Shown here one piece after another: positions 54,601 to 57,689 of a stretch of 64,000 nucleotides of DNA. The position numbers and the translations under genes are program-made. Source of the DNA: Eupeodes corollae (lineage: Eukaryota; Arthropoda; Insecta; Diptera; Syrphidae); NCBI RefSeq assembly GCF_945859685.1, contig NC_079149.1:59538991-59602990 (forward strand). Direction: 5' to 3'. The notes beneath the pieces are model-generated. The model saw nothing but the letters and a program-made list of their open reading frames with translations, searched no databases and was not told the DNA's origin. How positions within the stretch are numbered: position 1 is the stretch's first letter; each line of letters opens with the position of its first letter.

Positions 54601-56582
54601 TTTTAAGCAAGACATATCGACAGACGGAATAGGAAGTTATCGGTGTGGGTCGCATCCCAGCCTTTTTTTTTTTTAATAAATTAGATAGCAAAACATCTGT
54701 TTTCTTAACATTTTTTTGAAGGTAACACAAAATGAATAAGGTGGCACAACAGCTCGTAAAAAATCAGCGCCTAGCTAATTACAGCTTTCATCCATTCCTC
54801 TTTGCAACTAATGCCAAAAATGGAGGGGACCTACAATTTGTAAGCCGAATCCGAATTGATATCGAATTTCTTGCAATTAATACAACTAAGTTCATAAAAT
54901 GCCGGGAAATTGTTTCGAAAACTCGGTCCAACTTCAATAACTTCTAAGGCAATATAAAATGAAACATTTTCTTTTTCAAAAAACTGCTTAAATAATTTTG
55001 CTTTTAAAAATACTTTCATTGGAAATTTTATGAATACAAATTATATCAGGCTTAATTTGTAGAAATTAGTTGTTTGTATTTCAAATTAAAATATTGATAA
55101 GATTTCCTAAATTTGCTAATAATTCTAAAACAACAATTTCTGTAAATCATTCTTTCTTATCAAAAAGTTTGCATCAAAAACAATTTCAAATCTACAAGGT
55201 CGTAGATATATGTTGTTTTACTAAAAGGTTGTTTTATGAATATAAATTACTTGCGTATGCCATCACTACTAGGTTATGCCTAATAGATGATTCGCATGAC
55301 TGTTTATAATTAATTGATGAAATCTGTCTTCCATGATTACTACCATAAGACAGTCCAGCCATCATCAGCATCATAGTTACTCAACAGACAACAAAAGGTG
55401 TCAATCTATATTTCGCACAGGAATATGAACGAACATAGGTACAACGGTGTATAAAATCCATTACATTCATCACACGCTAACATCAACCAATCTTTTTATC
55501 TAAGCTTATATAATTTTGAGTTAATATAAATTGAGCTACGAGTACTCTGGCTAGGCAATCAAAAATCTGATTTAAAATGTCACCCCTTTTAAGCAATTTA
55601 TCACATTAAATAATTTGATGTGCGGGATTTCAACACTTGTGTCACCCCTCAATCTGCTAGTGTGACACATTTTTATCCATTGGACTATCCAACCCAACAC
55701 AACCCACTTAGCCAGTCTGTGAGAAGAATATAATGTCTCATAGCTCAGGGGAGAACAAATTTAAACTAAATAAAAATAAAAATAAAACGTCACTCTTACC
55801 TGATTGCCAAAGACACCGACACTACATGCTGAAGATACTTGATCTGGGCCAAACCAGACAGCAGCCACCCGGGCCGGAAGTGACAAGATGCAAACCTTCA
55901 ATTAAACAAAAATAGGGGTTATCTGTCATATCGTCTCTGTGTGATGTATTATATTGGTCTGTATAATGTTAGACATTTGTATGTATGTTGGGAGTTAGGA
56001 TGCATTTATATGCAATTACCTGTGCAAATGCCACAACGGCTTGTCCGATAAAACTAACATAGAACAATTCCGGATCCACGGAGAAAACTTTTATCCATGC
56101 TCCTATGCAAGTACCACAGACACCAACCAAAGCTGTTATCCGCAGACCCTAAGTCAATTAATGAGATGCACTTAATTATTAAAGAACCAAGACGTTGCGT
56201 CGTTTTGGAGAGCACAATATTTACCATTTTATCAAGGAACCAACTTCCAGGAAAAATCAAAGGAATATAAAGAATCATGTATATCATGGACGTCCAATCG
56301 ACCCATTTATCACTTACGCCATAGTATCTGAAAAAGTTTTAGTATTTAATTTTTGTTTTATCAGAGTTTTTATTTTAAGAAAAAGTCAACAAATAAAGTT
56401 TTCAGATACTCGAAGGTATAATTATTATGGTTATAATTACGGTGGGAAGAAAAACTAATTAGCAACTTACTTTGTGACAATATTGTTAATTATACTGTAT
56501 TGGATCCATTGCATGGCATTTGAGGCAGAGTAGAATGAAAAGAGGATTAGGACTGCCCATCTTCGCTTGTAGACCTTGAATT
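408..56582 (-). CDS. FLVCR: FLVCR-type MFS transporter, nine exons, 5' end outside window
   Basis: Multi-pass membrane transporter of the major facilitator superfamily, SLC49/FLVCR branch; vertebrate relatives move heme, choline or ethanolamine across membranes, and the substrate here is not shown by sequence. Exons in gene order: 56471-56582, 56225-56327, 56020-56148, 55800-55895, 8047-8188, 7644-7831, 7402-7526, 6637-6747, 408-690. Every junction is GT-AG and the reading frame is continuous, giving about 428 residues with no stop. FLVCR hallmarks are VYKRRW before TM1, AVWFGPDQ and FGNQLG in TM5, FVLPPML, FFQDRPPTPPS in the central loop, DKTHRFKETT between TM8 and TM9, and GYLPVGFEFGAELTYPE near TM11. 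About 12 membrane segments fit the family. The start codon and N-terminal tail were not found up to 64000. Intron 4 is 47,611 bp and full of transposons; the other complete introns are 76-5,946 bp. Confidence 0.94.
691..1844. other. FLVCR last intron, unrecognised AT-rich sequence
   Basis: No open frame with family resemblance and no clear repeat. Poly-T and poly-A runs only. Confidence 0.5.
1845..2035 (+). repeat. tRNA-SINE fragment (body only), diverged
   Basis: Follows the body of the SINE copies at 24250 and 38109 in the same order: a tgtgag/aatcgacaaat block, agagttattctt, tctgtagatcccctc, then actcgcatacagaaatagt and aactaggcc. The tRNA-like promoter head is missing. The most diverged of the four copies seen. 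Confidence 0.7.
2472..4817 (+). mobile_element. I/Loa-type LINE, 5'-truncated, with 10-bp target duplications
   Basis: Insert 2482-4807 is flanked by TTGTAATAAT at 2472-2481 and 4808-4817, a perfect target-site duplication. Broken frames read pieces of reverse transcriptase, RNase H (VFQAEVMAIKEA, FSDSQAALKSLAS) and a C-terminal zinc-knuckle region ending in a ...CCTAACCTAACC tail. It is the same family as 18415-20135. Relative to that copy it lacks about 230 bp near 3869 (between RT and RNase H), and an RT internal segment is also missing near 3025-3060. Many stops: a dead copy. Confidence 0.85.
5414..6230 (-). mobile_element. Diverged I/Loa-type LINE 3' fragment
   Basis: The minus-strand 3' end carries the same AACCTAACTTAACCTAACT-like tail (5414-5436), then zinc-knuckle and RNase H sequence colinear with the copy at 18415 (FTDGSKSN near 6070-6085, a CVFQVE-like motif, a block matching DIKPFDRF). 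Older and more mutated than the other two. The 5' limit is approximate. Confidence 0.7.
6637..6747 (-). CDS. FLVCR: FLVCR exon 8: TM9-TM10
   Basis: Acceptor ctttag, donor gtaagt. One base completes the lysine codon, then ETTLAVYAFSMVGMWVFSF, a short loop TLDTGH, and a helix ending ITASLLG. The last glycine codon is split (GG then T) with exon 9, giving LLGFFMTGYLP across the junction, as expected for FLVCR. Confidence 0.94.
7402..7526 (-). CDS. FLVCR: FLVCR exon 7: TM8
   Basis: Acceptor catttaag, donor gtaagt. Starts in phase 0 with VVLKYYPGHEVDTGRIGLCI, runs through a TM8 helix (LAGMLGSVVCGIV) and ends LDKTHRF plus two bases of a lysine codon. The DKTHRFK motif is the MFS loop 8-9 signature in this family. 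Confidence 0.94.
7644..7831 (-). CDS. FLVCR: FLVCR exon 6: central cytoplasmic loop and TM7
   Basis: Acceptor aattag, donor gtaatt; two bases plus 62 codons. Begins FFQDRPPTPPSAAQ (after the split F codon), a proline-rich central loop typical of FLVCR, then a helix NYILLLTSYGMNVGVFYAIS ending LLNP. Ends in phase 0. Introns of 215 and 117 bp flank it. Confidence 0.94.
8047..8188 (-). CDS. FLVCR: FLVCR exon 5: TM5 end and TM6
   Basis: Acceptor ttttttag, donor gtaagc. Encodes LGIAVGFVLPPMLVSNSDN, a short polar loop, and the TM6 helix LMFYLVAGLTTVLVVLMVL. Ends one base into a phenylalanine codon finished by exon 6. This is the first exon after the giant intron. Confidence 0.94.
8268..8500 (+). 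pseudogene. Mariner-like transposase C-terminal remnant
   Basis: The plus frame reads RLTLCDFLLAG, close to the (S)PDLTPCDFFLWG motif at the last catalytic residue of mariner-like transposases, and about 60 codons later ISVTHGLYVERAF, resembling the terminal CRxTxGxHIEHL block. No terminal repeats or upstream domains were found. It lies just inside the giant FLVCR intron, antisense to the gene. Confidence 0.45.
9040..9560 (-). pseudogene. LINE reverse transcriptase fragment (Jockey-like)
   Basis: Minus frames read FQVDCIFTEFSKAFHKI (motif A, normally YTDFSKAFDKV), then in a shifted frame SDVPKGCHIGPLLVNF (motif B, SxVPQGxxLGPLLF) and VMYANDVNI (motif C, YADDVKI, with the first catalytic aspartate replaced by N). 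It has frameshifts and stops. No tail or target duplication identified. Confidence 0.7.
10254..12008 (+). repeat. Family A interspersed repeat, near full-length copy
   Basis: Starts AACTTCCCATAGGAAGTT, has a head containing TCAAGGTCCCTAGAGTCGAA and CAGCTCAAGAACCAGAAGAG, a GTATGTATGTGTGT stretch, then about six units of roughly 174 bp (each with GTTGGTAAAAATTGATTTTC and TCAAATATCTTTTCAAAA). It ends with GGGATGGGAAGTTATCAGT and a CCCAGCCTC plus T-run. No protein. Same head and tail as the copies at 39838 and 52645 and the inverted one at 63208. Confidence 0.85.
12055..12250 (+). mobile_element. CR1-type LINE fragment (RT region)
   Basis: CTCAGGGCTCTGTTTTGTCT corresponds to the GxPQGSVLSP motif, followed by a frame resembling SDVEFKRQRMISSLNSDL seen at 32597. 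It abuts the family A end and an inverted family A piece. Confidence 0.55.
12330..12890 (-). repeat. Family A fragment, inverted and diverged
   Basis: Contains the reverse complement of the family A head (GATATCTTCTCTGGTTCTTG near 12808-12830, then the GTACG-rich stretch) and internal AT-rich units. It faces the copy at 10254, forming an imperfect inverted pair. Confidence 0.6.
12895..13025 (+). mobile_element. CR1-type LINE 3' end fragment
   Basis: AAAACCAATGTGCACTGACA and CCTCTCTCCCTTTCCTAATG match the 3' end of the CR1 copy at 32370-32420 (FKTNVHRHLFSNPLSFS). Probably the remainder of the element begun at 12055, split by the inverted family A piece. Confidence 0.65.
13026..15590. other. 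Giant intron, unrecognised; small trinucleotide array
   Basis: AT-rich, with no coding signal I trust. GTCGTCGACATTGTCGAC near 13892 and ATCGTCGTCGCGTCTTCC near 13951 form a short degenerate GTC array. Confidence 0.45.
15600..16020 (-). repeat. Family A fragment, inverted, old
   Basis: The block GATATTCGAGTCTAAAATAA followed by TTCGTACCAACTTTTA is the reverse complement of the family A internal unit (TTGGTAAAAATTGATTTTCGACTC...). At least two units can be followed; heavily diverged. Confidence 0.5.
16530..16800 (-). pseudogene. piggyBac-like transposase remnant
   Basis: The minus frame reads NTRDNVIIDNFFAHMDFALK, then LLDTKSHHR, a stop, and VRKNKRYVL. This resembles the piggyBac block GxxVTxDNFFTSxxLAxxLL...GTLRKNKRE around a catalytic aspartate. 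A following SSGGFDILTH is a weaker match to the SSxFGFxxxxTLVS region. Interrupted by stops; no TTAA-flanked ends found. Confidence 0.5.
17110..17245 (+). repeat. CT-rich microsatellite
   Basis: Interrupted (CT)n/(CTTT)n tract: CTCTCTCTCTCTCTTTCTCT and two later blocks up to 17240. Confidence 0.8.
17355..17560 (-). repeat. Degenerate GTC/GAC trinucleotide tract
   Basis: Plus strand GTCGTCGTTGGCGTTCTCG and related triplets. The minus strand stays open as a D/N/E/G-rich frame (DDDNDNN ... DDADQDKD), most simply explained by triplet slippage and not by a gene. Confidence 0.6.
17570..18402. other. Giant intron, unrecognised sequence
   Basis: No repeat or coding resemblance recognised. Confidence 0.4.
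18403..20147 (-). mobile_element. I/Loa-type LINE, 5'-truncated, 12-bp target duplications
   Basis: Insert 18415-20135 is bounded by TTGTGAGAAGTA at 18403-18414 and 20136-20147, identical in 12 of 12 bases. The 3' end (left side) is a GGTTAGGTTAGG tract, i.e. a CCTAA-type tail on the element's sense strand. Truncation falls at the RT catalytic box. One almost intact frame plus a 3' frame survive. Perfect duplications and long frames make it younger than the copies at 2482 and 5414. Confidence 0.92.
18515..20135 (-). pseudogene. LINE ORF2 C-terminus: RT end, RNase H, zinc knuckle
   Basis: From 20135: AYAHDDVAISVS (the YADD box with an extra histidine), the RT thumb (LKYLG-like AKYLGLILDKKLNW), IYGAVVWW, then RNase H: FYTVGSKTDHGVGSG (normally FYTDGSK; first catalytic D is V), VFQAEVMAIKEAL (E), FSDSQAALKSL (D) and GNCKADELAK (D). 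The frame stops at 18823. Compared with the copy at 4350, seven bases (TAGCAAC) are missing, shifting to a second frame carrying FCRSCMDEEEEETVQHLLC, a CCHC-type knuckle, ending at 18515. Enzyme activity is not expected. Confidence 0.85.
20340..21220 (-). mobile_element. Second I/Loa-type LINE fragment, different family
   Basis: Minus frames read LRKVQRIASV near 21000 and an RNase H start TIFTDGSKMECGIGSGIFSE near 20640-20690 with the first catalytic D present. Near 20345-20470 comes LCKCPALARS and then a frame ending LNAMKR. Related in plan to the element next to it but with a different sequence; no CCTAA tail seen. Its left end lies about 190 bp from the 18403-20147 insertion. Confidence 0.7.
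21240..22600. other. Giant intron, unrecognised AT-rich sequence
   Basis: No coding or repeat family resemblance recognised. Confidence 0.4.
22620..22830 (+). promoter_or_regulatory. Possible core promoter or LTR-like segment
   Basis: TATAAA at 22625-22630 within GGGTATAAAGCCAGACGG is followed about 38 bp later by ATCAGAACA (initiator-like), then a less AT-rich stretch with CGGATCGGGTGTGG and a TCAGTG motif. The base composition stands out from the surroundings. No frame follows, and the TATA-to-initiator distance is longer than usual. It could be a relict solo LTR. Confidence 0.25.
22850..24240. other. Giant intron, unrecognised AT-rich sequence
   Basis: No repeat or coding resemblance recognised. 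Confidence 0.4.
24250..24536 (+). repeat. tRNA-derived SINE, full-length copy
   Basis: Pol III-type internal promoter: A box TGATGGTTAGTGG and a perfect B box GGTTCGATCCC (24304-24314). The tRNA-like head is bounded by complementary arms AGTACCCGTG (24252-24261) and CACGGGTACT (24339-24348). A tRNA-unrelated body follows, ending near TTATTTATTAAA. About 85% similar by eye to the copy at 38109. Confidence 0.85.
24720..25200 (+). other. GC-richer leader of the RTE LINE (5' UTR, limits uncertain)
   Basis: Composition jumps from AT-rich intron to mixed sequence (CTCACCTCCCCGCGGTGAAC, CCAGGCGGCAGCGGACGAAT) that runs into the endonuclease frame. Most simply the 5' part of the LINE that follows; no target duplication was found. 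Confidence 0.45.
25230..26063 (+). pseudogene. RTE LINE endonuclease domain (frameshifted after 26050)
   Basis: APE-type endonuclease that would nick target DNA. Visible motifs: AAIQEVRWDGPG (catalytic E), GCGFVVGTRL, VSERITTIRIKA, ICAHAPTEE, IVLGDFNAKLGRED (catalytic D/N), NQIDHIAID and DSEHYLVVAKVRL (normally SDHxLV). The N-terminal TWNVRTL block is reduced to NVRSL. The frame ends at 26063, before the RT, by frameshift. In many genomes this domain is mislabelled craniofacial development protein 2. Confidence 0.85.
26100..28191 (+). pseudogene. RTE LINE reverse transcriptase and C-terminus, broken
   Basis: RT motifs: NCANYRGISLLNIAYKIL, PYQCGFRPGKSTIDQIF, a stop at about 26906, FIDFKAAYDS (motif A, catalytic D), GFRQGDALSCDFFNIVLE (motif B) and LLGYADDFDII (motif C). 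Then YLGTAINTDNDTSAEIKRRI, PVLIYGAEAWTLSK and GRRSRGRPRLRWRTQVGEDP with LGVRNWRQLARDR, the usual RTE tail region. It has several frameshifts and stops (near 26906, 27020, 27480, 27711, 27978). The segment between motifs A and C is triplicated (separate entry). Confidence 0.85.
27026..27304 (+). repeat. 93-bp in-frame triplication inside RT domain
   Basis: Three tandem units start at 27026, 27119 and 27212, each 93 bp (31 codons) and identical by eye except at the final junction. Each encodes MENARCSIKVGKDLTDAFDV and then KKGFRQGDAL, so RT motif B occurs three times without breaking the local frame. Confidence 0.95.
28223..29300. other. Giant intron; short degenerate tandem near 28540
   Basis: Mostly AT-rich and unrecognised. 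At 28540-28570 a GATACTGTAT/GATATTGTAC motif repeats about three times with a period near 10 bp. Confidence 0.4.
29310..29660. other. GC-richer block, possible mobile-element leader
   Basis: Composition shift with CCCGCCCGCAAAACTTTAGT, CACCAGGCTAAGAGG and GGCGGAAAGGCAGAAG. No frame or repeat recognised; the look is of a LINE 5' UTR. Confidence 0.25.
29665..31190. other. Giant intron; GTC/GCC triplet tract at 30175-30240
   Basis: Otherwise AT-rich. Around 30175: GTCGCGTCGTCGTCGACGTC, then CACCACCACCGCC and GTCGCCGCCGTC. The tract forms an arginine/glutamate-poor open frame on the minus strand that I do not regard as a gene. Confidence 0.5.
31200..32450 (+). mobile_element. CR1-type LINE 3' half, internally deleted
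   Basis: Frames read KNFWSFVKNLG, LNKVMEKLINFQLKKYLEEQ, NDHQYVFHSKRS, a motif A remnant (ALDFSKVFEKVW), a motif B remnant (GVPRAQFCLQRC), then DVIYKTYIRPNLEYNSHLWA, SIERRAFKLID, CLTLFYRYFNGLCSSEIASC, FFSRTTRMWNVLPHTIFP and FKTNVHRHLFSNPLSFS, the standard CR1 ending. The ADD catalytic segment is deleted. The last 114-codon frame (32073-32417) is intact. Confidence 0.8.
32460..33300 (+). mobile_element. CR1-type LINE fragment, second in the run
   Basis: Begins with the RT motif C region (TYDSTLSFS), then SDVEFKRQRMISSLNSDLDS, VKFNASKTQCCLLSLKHN, LSVLGMNITDHNLWNDHI and a stop, then a decayed 3' end with RNTRTSRNAHQFTLE-like sequence to about 33260. Confidence 0.75.
33300..34010 (+). mobile_element. 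CR1-type LINE fragment, third in the run, most decayed
   Basis: Repeats the same order again: RTAAFDTLIKF near 33301, a KTQRCHLSK-like block, a YKAFIXXLKLENNSLIWAGA-like stretch near 33590-33640, then RTEKRALKMIEDS and a broken tail near 33950. Stops throughout. Confidence 0.65.
34790..34985 (-). repeat. Family A head fragment, inverted
   Basis: Reverse complement shows GATATCGACTTCAAATAATG, CATATCTCTAGAAACGTC and GACGTTTCGAGGGCCCTATA, matching the family A head. It ends at CTATGGGAAGCTAAACG, a diverged version of the family A start. Confidence 0.55.
34990..37195. other. Giant intron, unrecognised AT-rich sequence
   Basis: No coding or repeat family resemblance recognised. Confidence 0.4.
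37210..37450 (-). repeat. Family A head fragment, inverted
   Basis: CGACAAATCGGACAGATTAC at 37407 and the preceding CCGAACGTACGGAAGTACG match the reverse complement of the family A head (GTACGTCCGTACG, GGTCCGATTTGTCG). It ends near GGTAAGTTAAA where family A begins. Confidence 0.6.
37451..38105. other. Giant intron, unrecognised; possible old transposase relic
   Basis: A stretch near 37540-37800 has less extreme composition (AACCCAGGTTTTTCGATTTC, GTCCTGACGAGACC, TTGGTGTGGTTTTTGGGCTG) and may be a decayed transposase, but no frame holds. Confidence 0.25.
38109..38400 (+). repeat. tRNA-derived SINE, full-length copy
   Basis: A box TGGCATGATGGTTAGTG, B box GCTTTGATCCC (one or two changes from GGTTCGATCCC). 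The head is enclosed by GCAGTACCCGTGG (38111-38123) and its exact reverse complement at 38203-38215. The body matches 24349-24530, with a deletion near 38289, ending near CCACCCAATTTATTTAAT. Confidence 0.85.
38410..39835. other. Giant intron, unrecognised AT-rich sequence
   Basis: A small ATACATATACATACATATGT tract lies near 38462. Nothing else recognised. Confidence 0.4.
39838..41241 (+). repeat. Family A interspersed repeat, near full-length
   Basis: Starts AACTTCCCTTCTAAGTT, with the head GGTCCGATTTGTCAAATCG and CAGGTCCATAGC-like CGTCGTCCATAGCTCAAG. Five internal units start (at the TTGGTAAAAATTG motif) at 40437, 40608, 40784, 40961 and 41134: spacing 171, 176, 177, 173 bp. The end is GACGGGATGGGAAGTTATCA then GCATCCCAGCCTC and a T-run. 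It lacks the long GTACG-rich stretch of the first copy. Confidence 0.87.
41245..43595. other. Giant intron; (GTC)n array and GGNACT minisatellite
   Basis: (GTC)n near 42460-42505 (AACGTCGTCGTCGTCGTCGT). A degenerate hexamer tract near 43116-43175 repeats GGTACT/GGAACT/GGGACT. An ACTCGTTCTCGTTCTCCTTC pyrimidine tract lies near 43002. No gene recognised. Confidence 0.5.
43602..44360 (-). mobile_element. RTE-type LINE 3' fragment, antisense, internally deleted
   Basis: The minus strand ends with CCACCTTAAGTAAGTAAG (tail at 43602-43613), identical in type to 28195-28220. Upstream frames read LTVNECKTKRML (compare LVVNEGKTKYML at 27492) and, near 44270-44335, a block matching ISLLNIAYKILYAVLCERRK of the RT. 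Short and decayed. Confidence 0.75.
44365..45450. other. Giant intron, unrecognised AT-rich sequence
   Basis: Nothing recognised. Confidence 0.4.
45456..45746. repeat. Two adjacent tandem duplications (80 bp x2, 42 bp x3)
   Basis: Unit 1, 80 bp: 45456-45535 and 45536-45615, starting AGAGGATTACAAAATATTTA, identical by eye. Immediately after, unit 2 (ACATGTCCTGAAAAGTGTTC ...) starts at 45616, 45658 and 45705. The first spacing is 42 bp and the second 47 bp because of an extra TTGT-type insert. The two arrays abut without a gap. Confidence 0.95.
46409..48067 (-). mobile_element. Tc1-like transposon with IR/DR ends, nested insertion
   Basis: Element 46411-48065 (1,655 bp) flanked by TA on both sides. 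Terminal repeats CAGTACCGAGCAAAAAAAAT and, inverted at the right, CAGTAGCGAGCAAAAAAAAT. A second copy of the GCAAAAAAAATGCAA core lies about 200 bp inside each end (46617-46632 and 47846-47861), giving the inverted-repeat/direct-repeat layout known from Sleeping Beauty-type elements. It encodes one transposase on the minus strand. It sits inside the Transib-like element. Confidence 0.93.
46698..47846 (-). pseudogene. Tc1-like DD34E transposase, two introns, one 7-bp frameshift
   Basis: Cut-and-paste transposase. Exon 1 47826-47846 (MANMTRK), intron 47770-47825 (56 bp, GTAGGT...AG), exon 2 47186-47769, intron 47132-47185 (54 bp, GTAAGC...AG), exon 3 46698-47131. N-terminal helix-turn-helix KQLSIGCKKAIINAANNGRL and ALEFCVATSTISRIISRYRE, GRPRKTT hinge, catalytic D in VLWSDESKFNLF, D in FQHDNDPKH, E in PDLNPIENLW with 34 residues between the last two. 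In exon 2 a 7-bp duplication-like insertion near 47602-47615 (minus strand GTGGGAAATGGGAAGTGG) shifts the frame between the DNA-binding and catalytic halves. Otherwise uninterrupted, so a recently inactivated copy or an assembly error. Confidence 0.9.
48071..48322 (+). repeat. 167-bp subterminal direct repeat of the Transib-like element
   Basis: ACATGTCTTGTCGAAATTTG at 48071 and ACATGCTTTGTCAAAATTTG at 48238 start two related blocks, each ending in AAAATTTGAGG and TTTTGATG. Between them, GTATGGGAGAGTGGAAAAAA (48156) resembles the terminal repeat just inside the left end (46004). The Tc1-like insertion sits a few bases left of the first block. Confidence 0.7.
48248..48595 (-). pseudogene. Transposase fragment, Transib-like
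   Basis: Minus frame of 115 codons beginning MFCPKRQIIWKDHDHGE, with two cysteines spaced as LECFSC and the stretch NKALALFIEAELSKSQYEVL followed by RHALKDF. The ALALFIExxLSKxQYxxLR pattern recalls the segment before the catalytic core of Transib transposases, as I remember it, and fits its position inside the CACAGTG-bounded element. After about residue 95 the frame runs into AT-rich non-coding sequence. No DDE residues remain visible, so it is not functional alone. Confidence 0.45.
49731..50590. other. Giant intron, unrecognised; small (GGAAT)n at about 49960
   Basis: GGATATGGAATGGAATGGAA at 49957-49976 is the only repeat. TTTTACCCGCGACTTCGTCC at 50592 resembles a motif often seen at ends of insect repeats and may mark the border of the following Helitron piece. 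Confidence 0.35.
50723..50744. repeat. Short TTAGG-type array
   Basis: Four consecutive GGTTA units without any LINE body beside them. Same pentamer as the tails of the LINE copies at 4790, 5418 and 18415. Confidence 0.8.
50767..51240 (-). pseudogene. Helitron Pif1-like helicase C-terminal fragment
   Basis: The minus frame (155 codons) reads YKLRLKVGVPVLLMRNLDAP, KLFNGTRLQITHIGRNIIKA, LIPTDLTFQFKRVQFFLKTE, FAITINKAQRQKL, HGYVAYLRISNPQNLYV and KTKQVVYKNVLQ. These are the last helicase motifs of Helitron Rep-Hel proteins (normally INKAQGQTL and LYVACSRV; here GQT is RQK and the cysteine motif is altered). The Rep/HUH nuclease and N-terminal helicase are absent. Confidence 0.85.
51245..52640. 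other. Giant intron; GC-richer island with an unrecognised frame 51944-52225
   Basis: Around 51850-52200 composition rises and the plus strand stays open for 93 codons (MELLGDRITSLKRSR ... DRDRSITTQKVREDC). I recognise no family. It may be the tail of an unidentified mobile-element gene or an old exon. Confidence 0.3.
52645..53720 (+). repeat. Family A copy, head-truncated
   Basis: Begins within the head (CGTCGTCCTTAGCTCAAGAA) and runs through decayed internal units to GAGATGGGAAGTTATCAGT and GTCGCATTTCAACCTC, the family end, at about 53718. A TTATATTATATTATATTATA tract sits at 52857. Confidence 0.8.
53720..54080. repeat. (TATATT)n microsatellite, about 360 bp
   Basis: Near-perfect TATATT hexamers with short interruptions at 53926-53945 and 53960-53975. 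It follows the T-run at the family A end, so it likely grew from that tail. Confidence 0.97.
54086..54672 (+). repeat. Second family A segment after the microsatellite
   Basis: Resumes with internal family A units (AACTTGTTAAAAACGATTTG, CAACATTCGATGAAATTTTG) and ends with GACGGAATAGGAAGTTATCG and GCATCCCAGCC plus a T-run. Two family ends therefore occur within 1 kb in the same orientation. Confidence 0.75.
54765..54885 (-). repeat. tRNA-SINE fragment, antisense
   Basis: ATGGAGGGGACCTACAATTT and AAGCCGAATCCGAATTG match the reverse complement of the SINE body (AACTGTAGGTCCCCTCCATT, TCGGACTCGGCAT). CGCCTAGCTAATTACAGC corresponds to the body's 3' part. Head absent. Confidence 0.7.
54890..55795. 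other. End of giant intron, unrecognised
   Basis: AT-rich with no recognised repeat. It contains the donor side of FLVCR intron 4 (GTAAGA at 55794-55799, minus strand). Confidence 0.4.
55800..55895 (-). CDS. FLVCR: FLVCR exon 4: TM4 end and TM5 start
   Basis: 32 whole codons, VCILSLPARVAAVWFGPDQ followed by VSSACSVGVFGNQ, between acceptor attgaag and donor gtaaga. The AVWFGPDQ-to-FGNQ stretch is among the most conserved in FLVCR proteins. The next exon, beginning LGIAVGF to complete FGNQLG, lies 47.6 kb away. Confidence 0.94.
56020..56148 (-). CDS. FLVCR: FLVCR exon 3: TM3 and start of TM4
   Basis: 43 whole codons, phase 0 at both ends; acceptor acttag, donor gtaatt. Starts GLRITALVGVCGTCIGAWIK (TM3) and continues through FYVSFIGQAVVAFAQ into TM4. 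Flanking introns are 76 and 124 bp. Confidence 0.93.
56225..56327 (-). CDS. FLVCR: FLVCR exon 2: TM2
   Basis: Acceptor ttttcag, donor gtaaat. Reads YYGVSDKWVDWTSMIYMILY and on to GSWFLDKM, the loop after TM1 plus TM2 and the conserved aspartate of the MFS loop 2-3 motif. It splices to exon 1 across a split lysine codon and ends in phase 0. The intron to exon 1 is 143 bp. Confidence 0.93.
56471..56582 (-). CDS. FLVCR: FLVCR exon 1 (first visible exon): TM1
   Basis: Begins with two bases finishing a codon from an unseen upstream exon, then FKVYKRRWAVLILFSFYSA and a segment ending NIVTK. Acceptor tttcag, donor gtaagt. VYKRRW followed by a hydrophobic helix and NAMQWIQYSI is the first-membrane-segment signature of FLVCR proteins. 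It ends two bases into the lysine codon completed by the next exon. The initiator exon must lie upstream; no candidate with a matching donor and FLVCR-like sequence was recognised between 56583 and 64000. Confidence 0.93.
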
Positions 56583-57136
56583 CTGAAAGATATAAAGAAA
56601 AAGATTAAAGTTTTCATATTTAGAGTCGTTTTTTTGATGAAATGTAAACGTAGTTGTAAAAGAATTTTAAGTTTTTTTAAGTTCTGAAAAGTACAAATAT
56701 TACTGAGTGATTTGGTGGTGTTTTAAAATGTCATCCATTAAGCAAACTAGGTTTCGTAAGTTGATAATAATGATTGTCACATATATTAGAGGATGAAAAT
56801 TATATATTTAATGATATATTTAAGAATTATGAAATAAGTTGGATTCATGCAGTAAAGTCAAACGCACTTGGGAGAGGAAGTGGTGGAGGATTATAAGGAT
56901 ATCGCAAGCATCTTGATGTTGTTCCTACGAATTTTTGAAAGTTGAAGAAATGGAAGTATTGGAGCAAATAATTAATGGTTCGGTGGTTCACATCATACCA
57001 ATTTATCTGAACTGTTCACACTAGATGCGAGATTCTAACAGAATCTGAGAAACTCTACAAAATCTAGGCTCAATTGATGTACTTGTGATTAGAGATTTTA
57101 ATGCTAGGGTAGGTCAGTCGCAAAATAGCTTTATTC

Positions 57137-57553
57137 GTGGAACTGTGTCAACAATCTTCAACCACTATCGCAGATCTAAGGATAAAATTATTGATTGCGA
57201 AAGGCGCTAAAATATTGGAAATAACCGATTCTCTGGATGCAAGGATGCTCAACGGAATCTGCAATGGCGATAAAAATGGCGAGTGTTCATTTATTCGAGG
57301 AACATCGTGCTCAGTATTAGACTATTGCTTTATGTCCGGAAAATGGAATACAATTTTCAGTGATTTTAGGATAGCTGAACAGACTTTTTCGGACCACATG
57401 CCTTTGAAAATTTCTTGCATAGTCGCTGGTACCGAAGATGCAACCAACACAAAACAACTGAGGCTGCTTTGCAAACTGAGATGGAAAGATAGATATCTTA
57501 ACATTTATCTTAATAATTTAAATTCGGAACTTGCATCACATAATGTTGCATAA
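57137..57553 (+). pseudogene. LINE endonuclease C-terminal half
   Basis: 138-codon frame: KILEITDSLDARMLNGICNG, NGECSFIRGTSCSVLDYCFM (GTSxSVxDxC motif before the catalytic histidine) and FRIAEQTFSDHMPLKI, with SDH catalytic residues intact. The N-terminal half is out of frame upstream. Confidence 0.8.
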
Positions 57554-57689
57554 CCACTCAAATAATAGCTGTCCCAGCAGGCGTGAGTGTCTAAATGCAA
57601 GAAGAAAATTGTCCGCTTTCTTAAAGCTGCTGAGGACATTCAATAACAACTTTGTTTTGAAAAAGAAAATGTCTGGAGCGTCAAAACAT

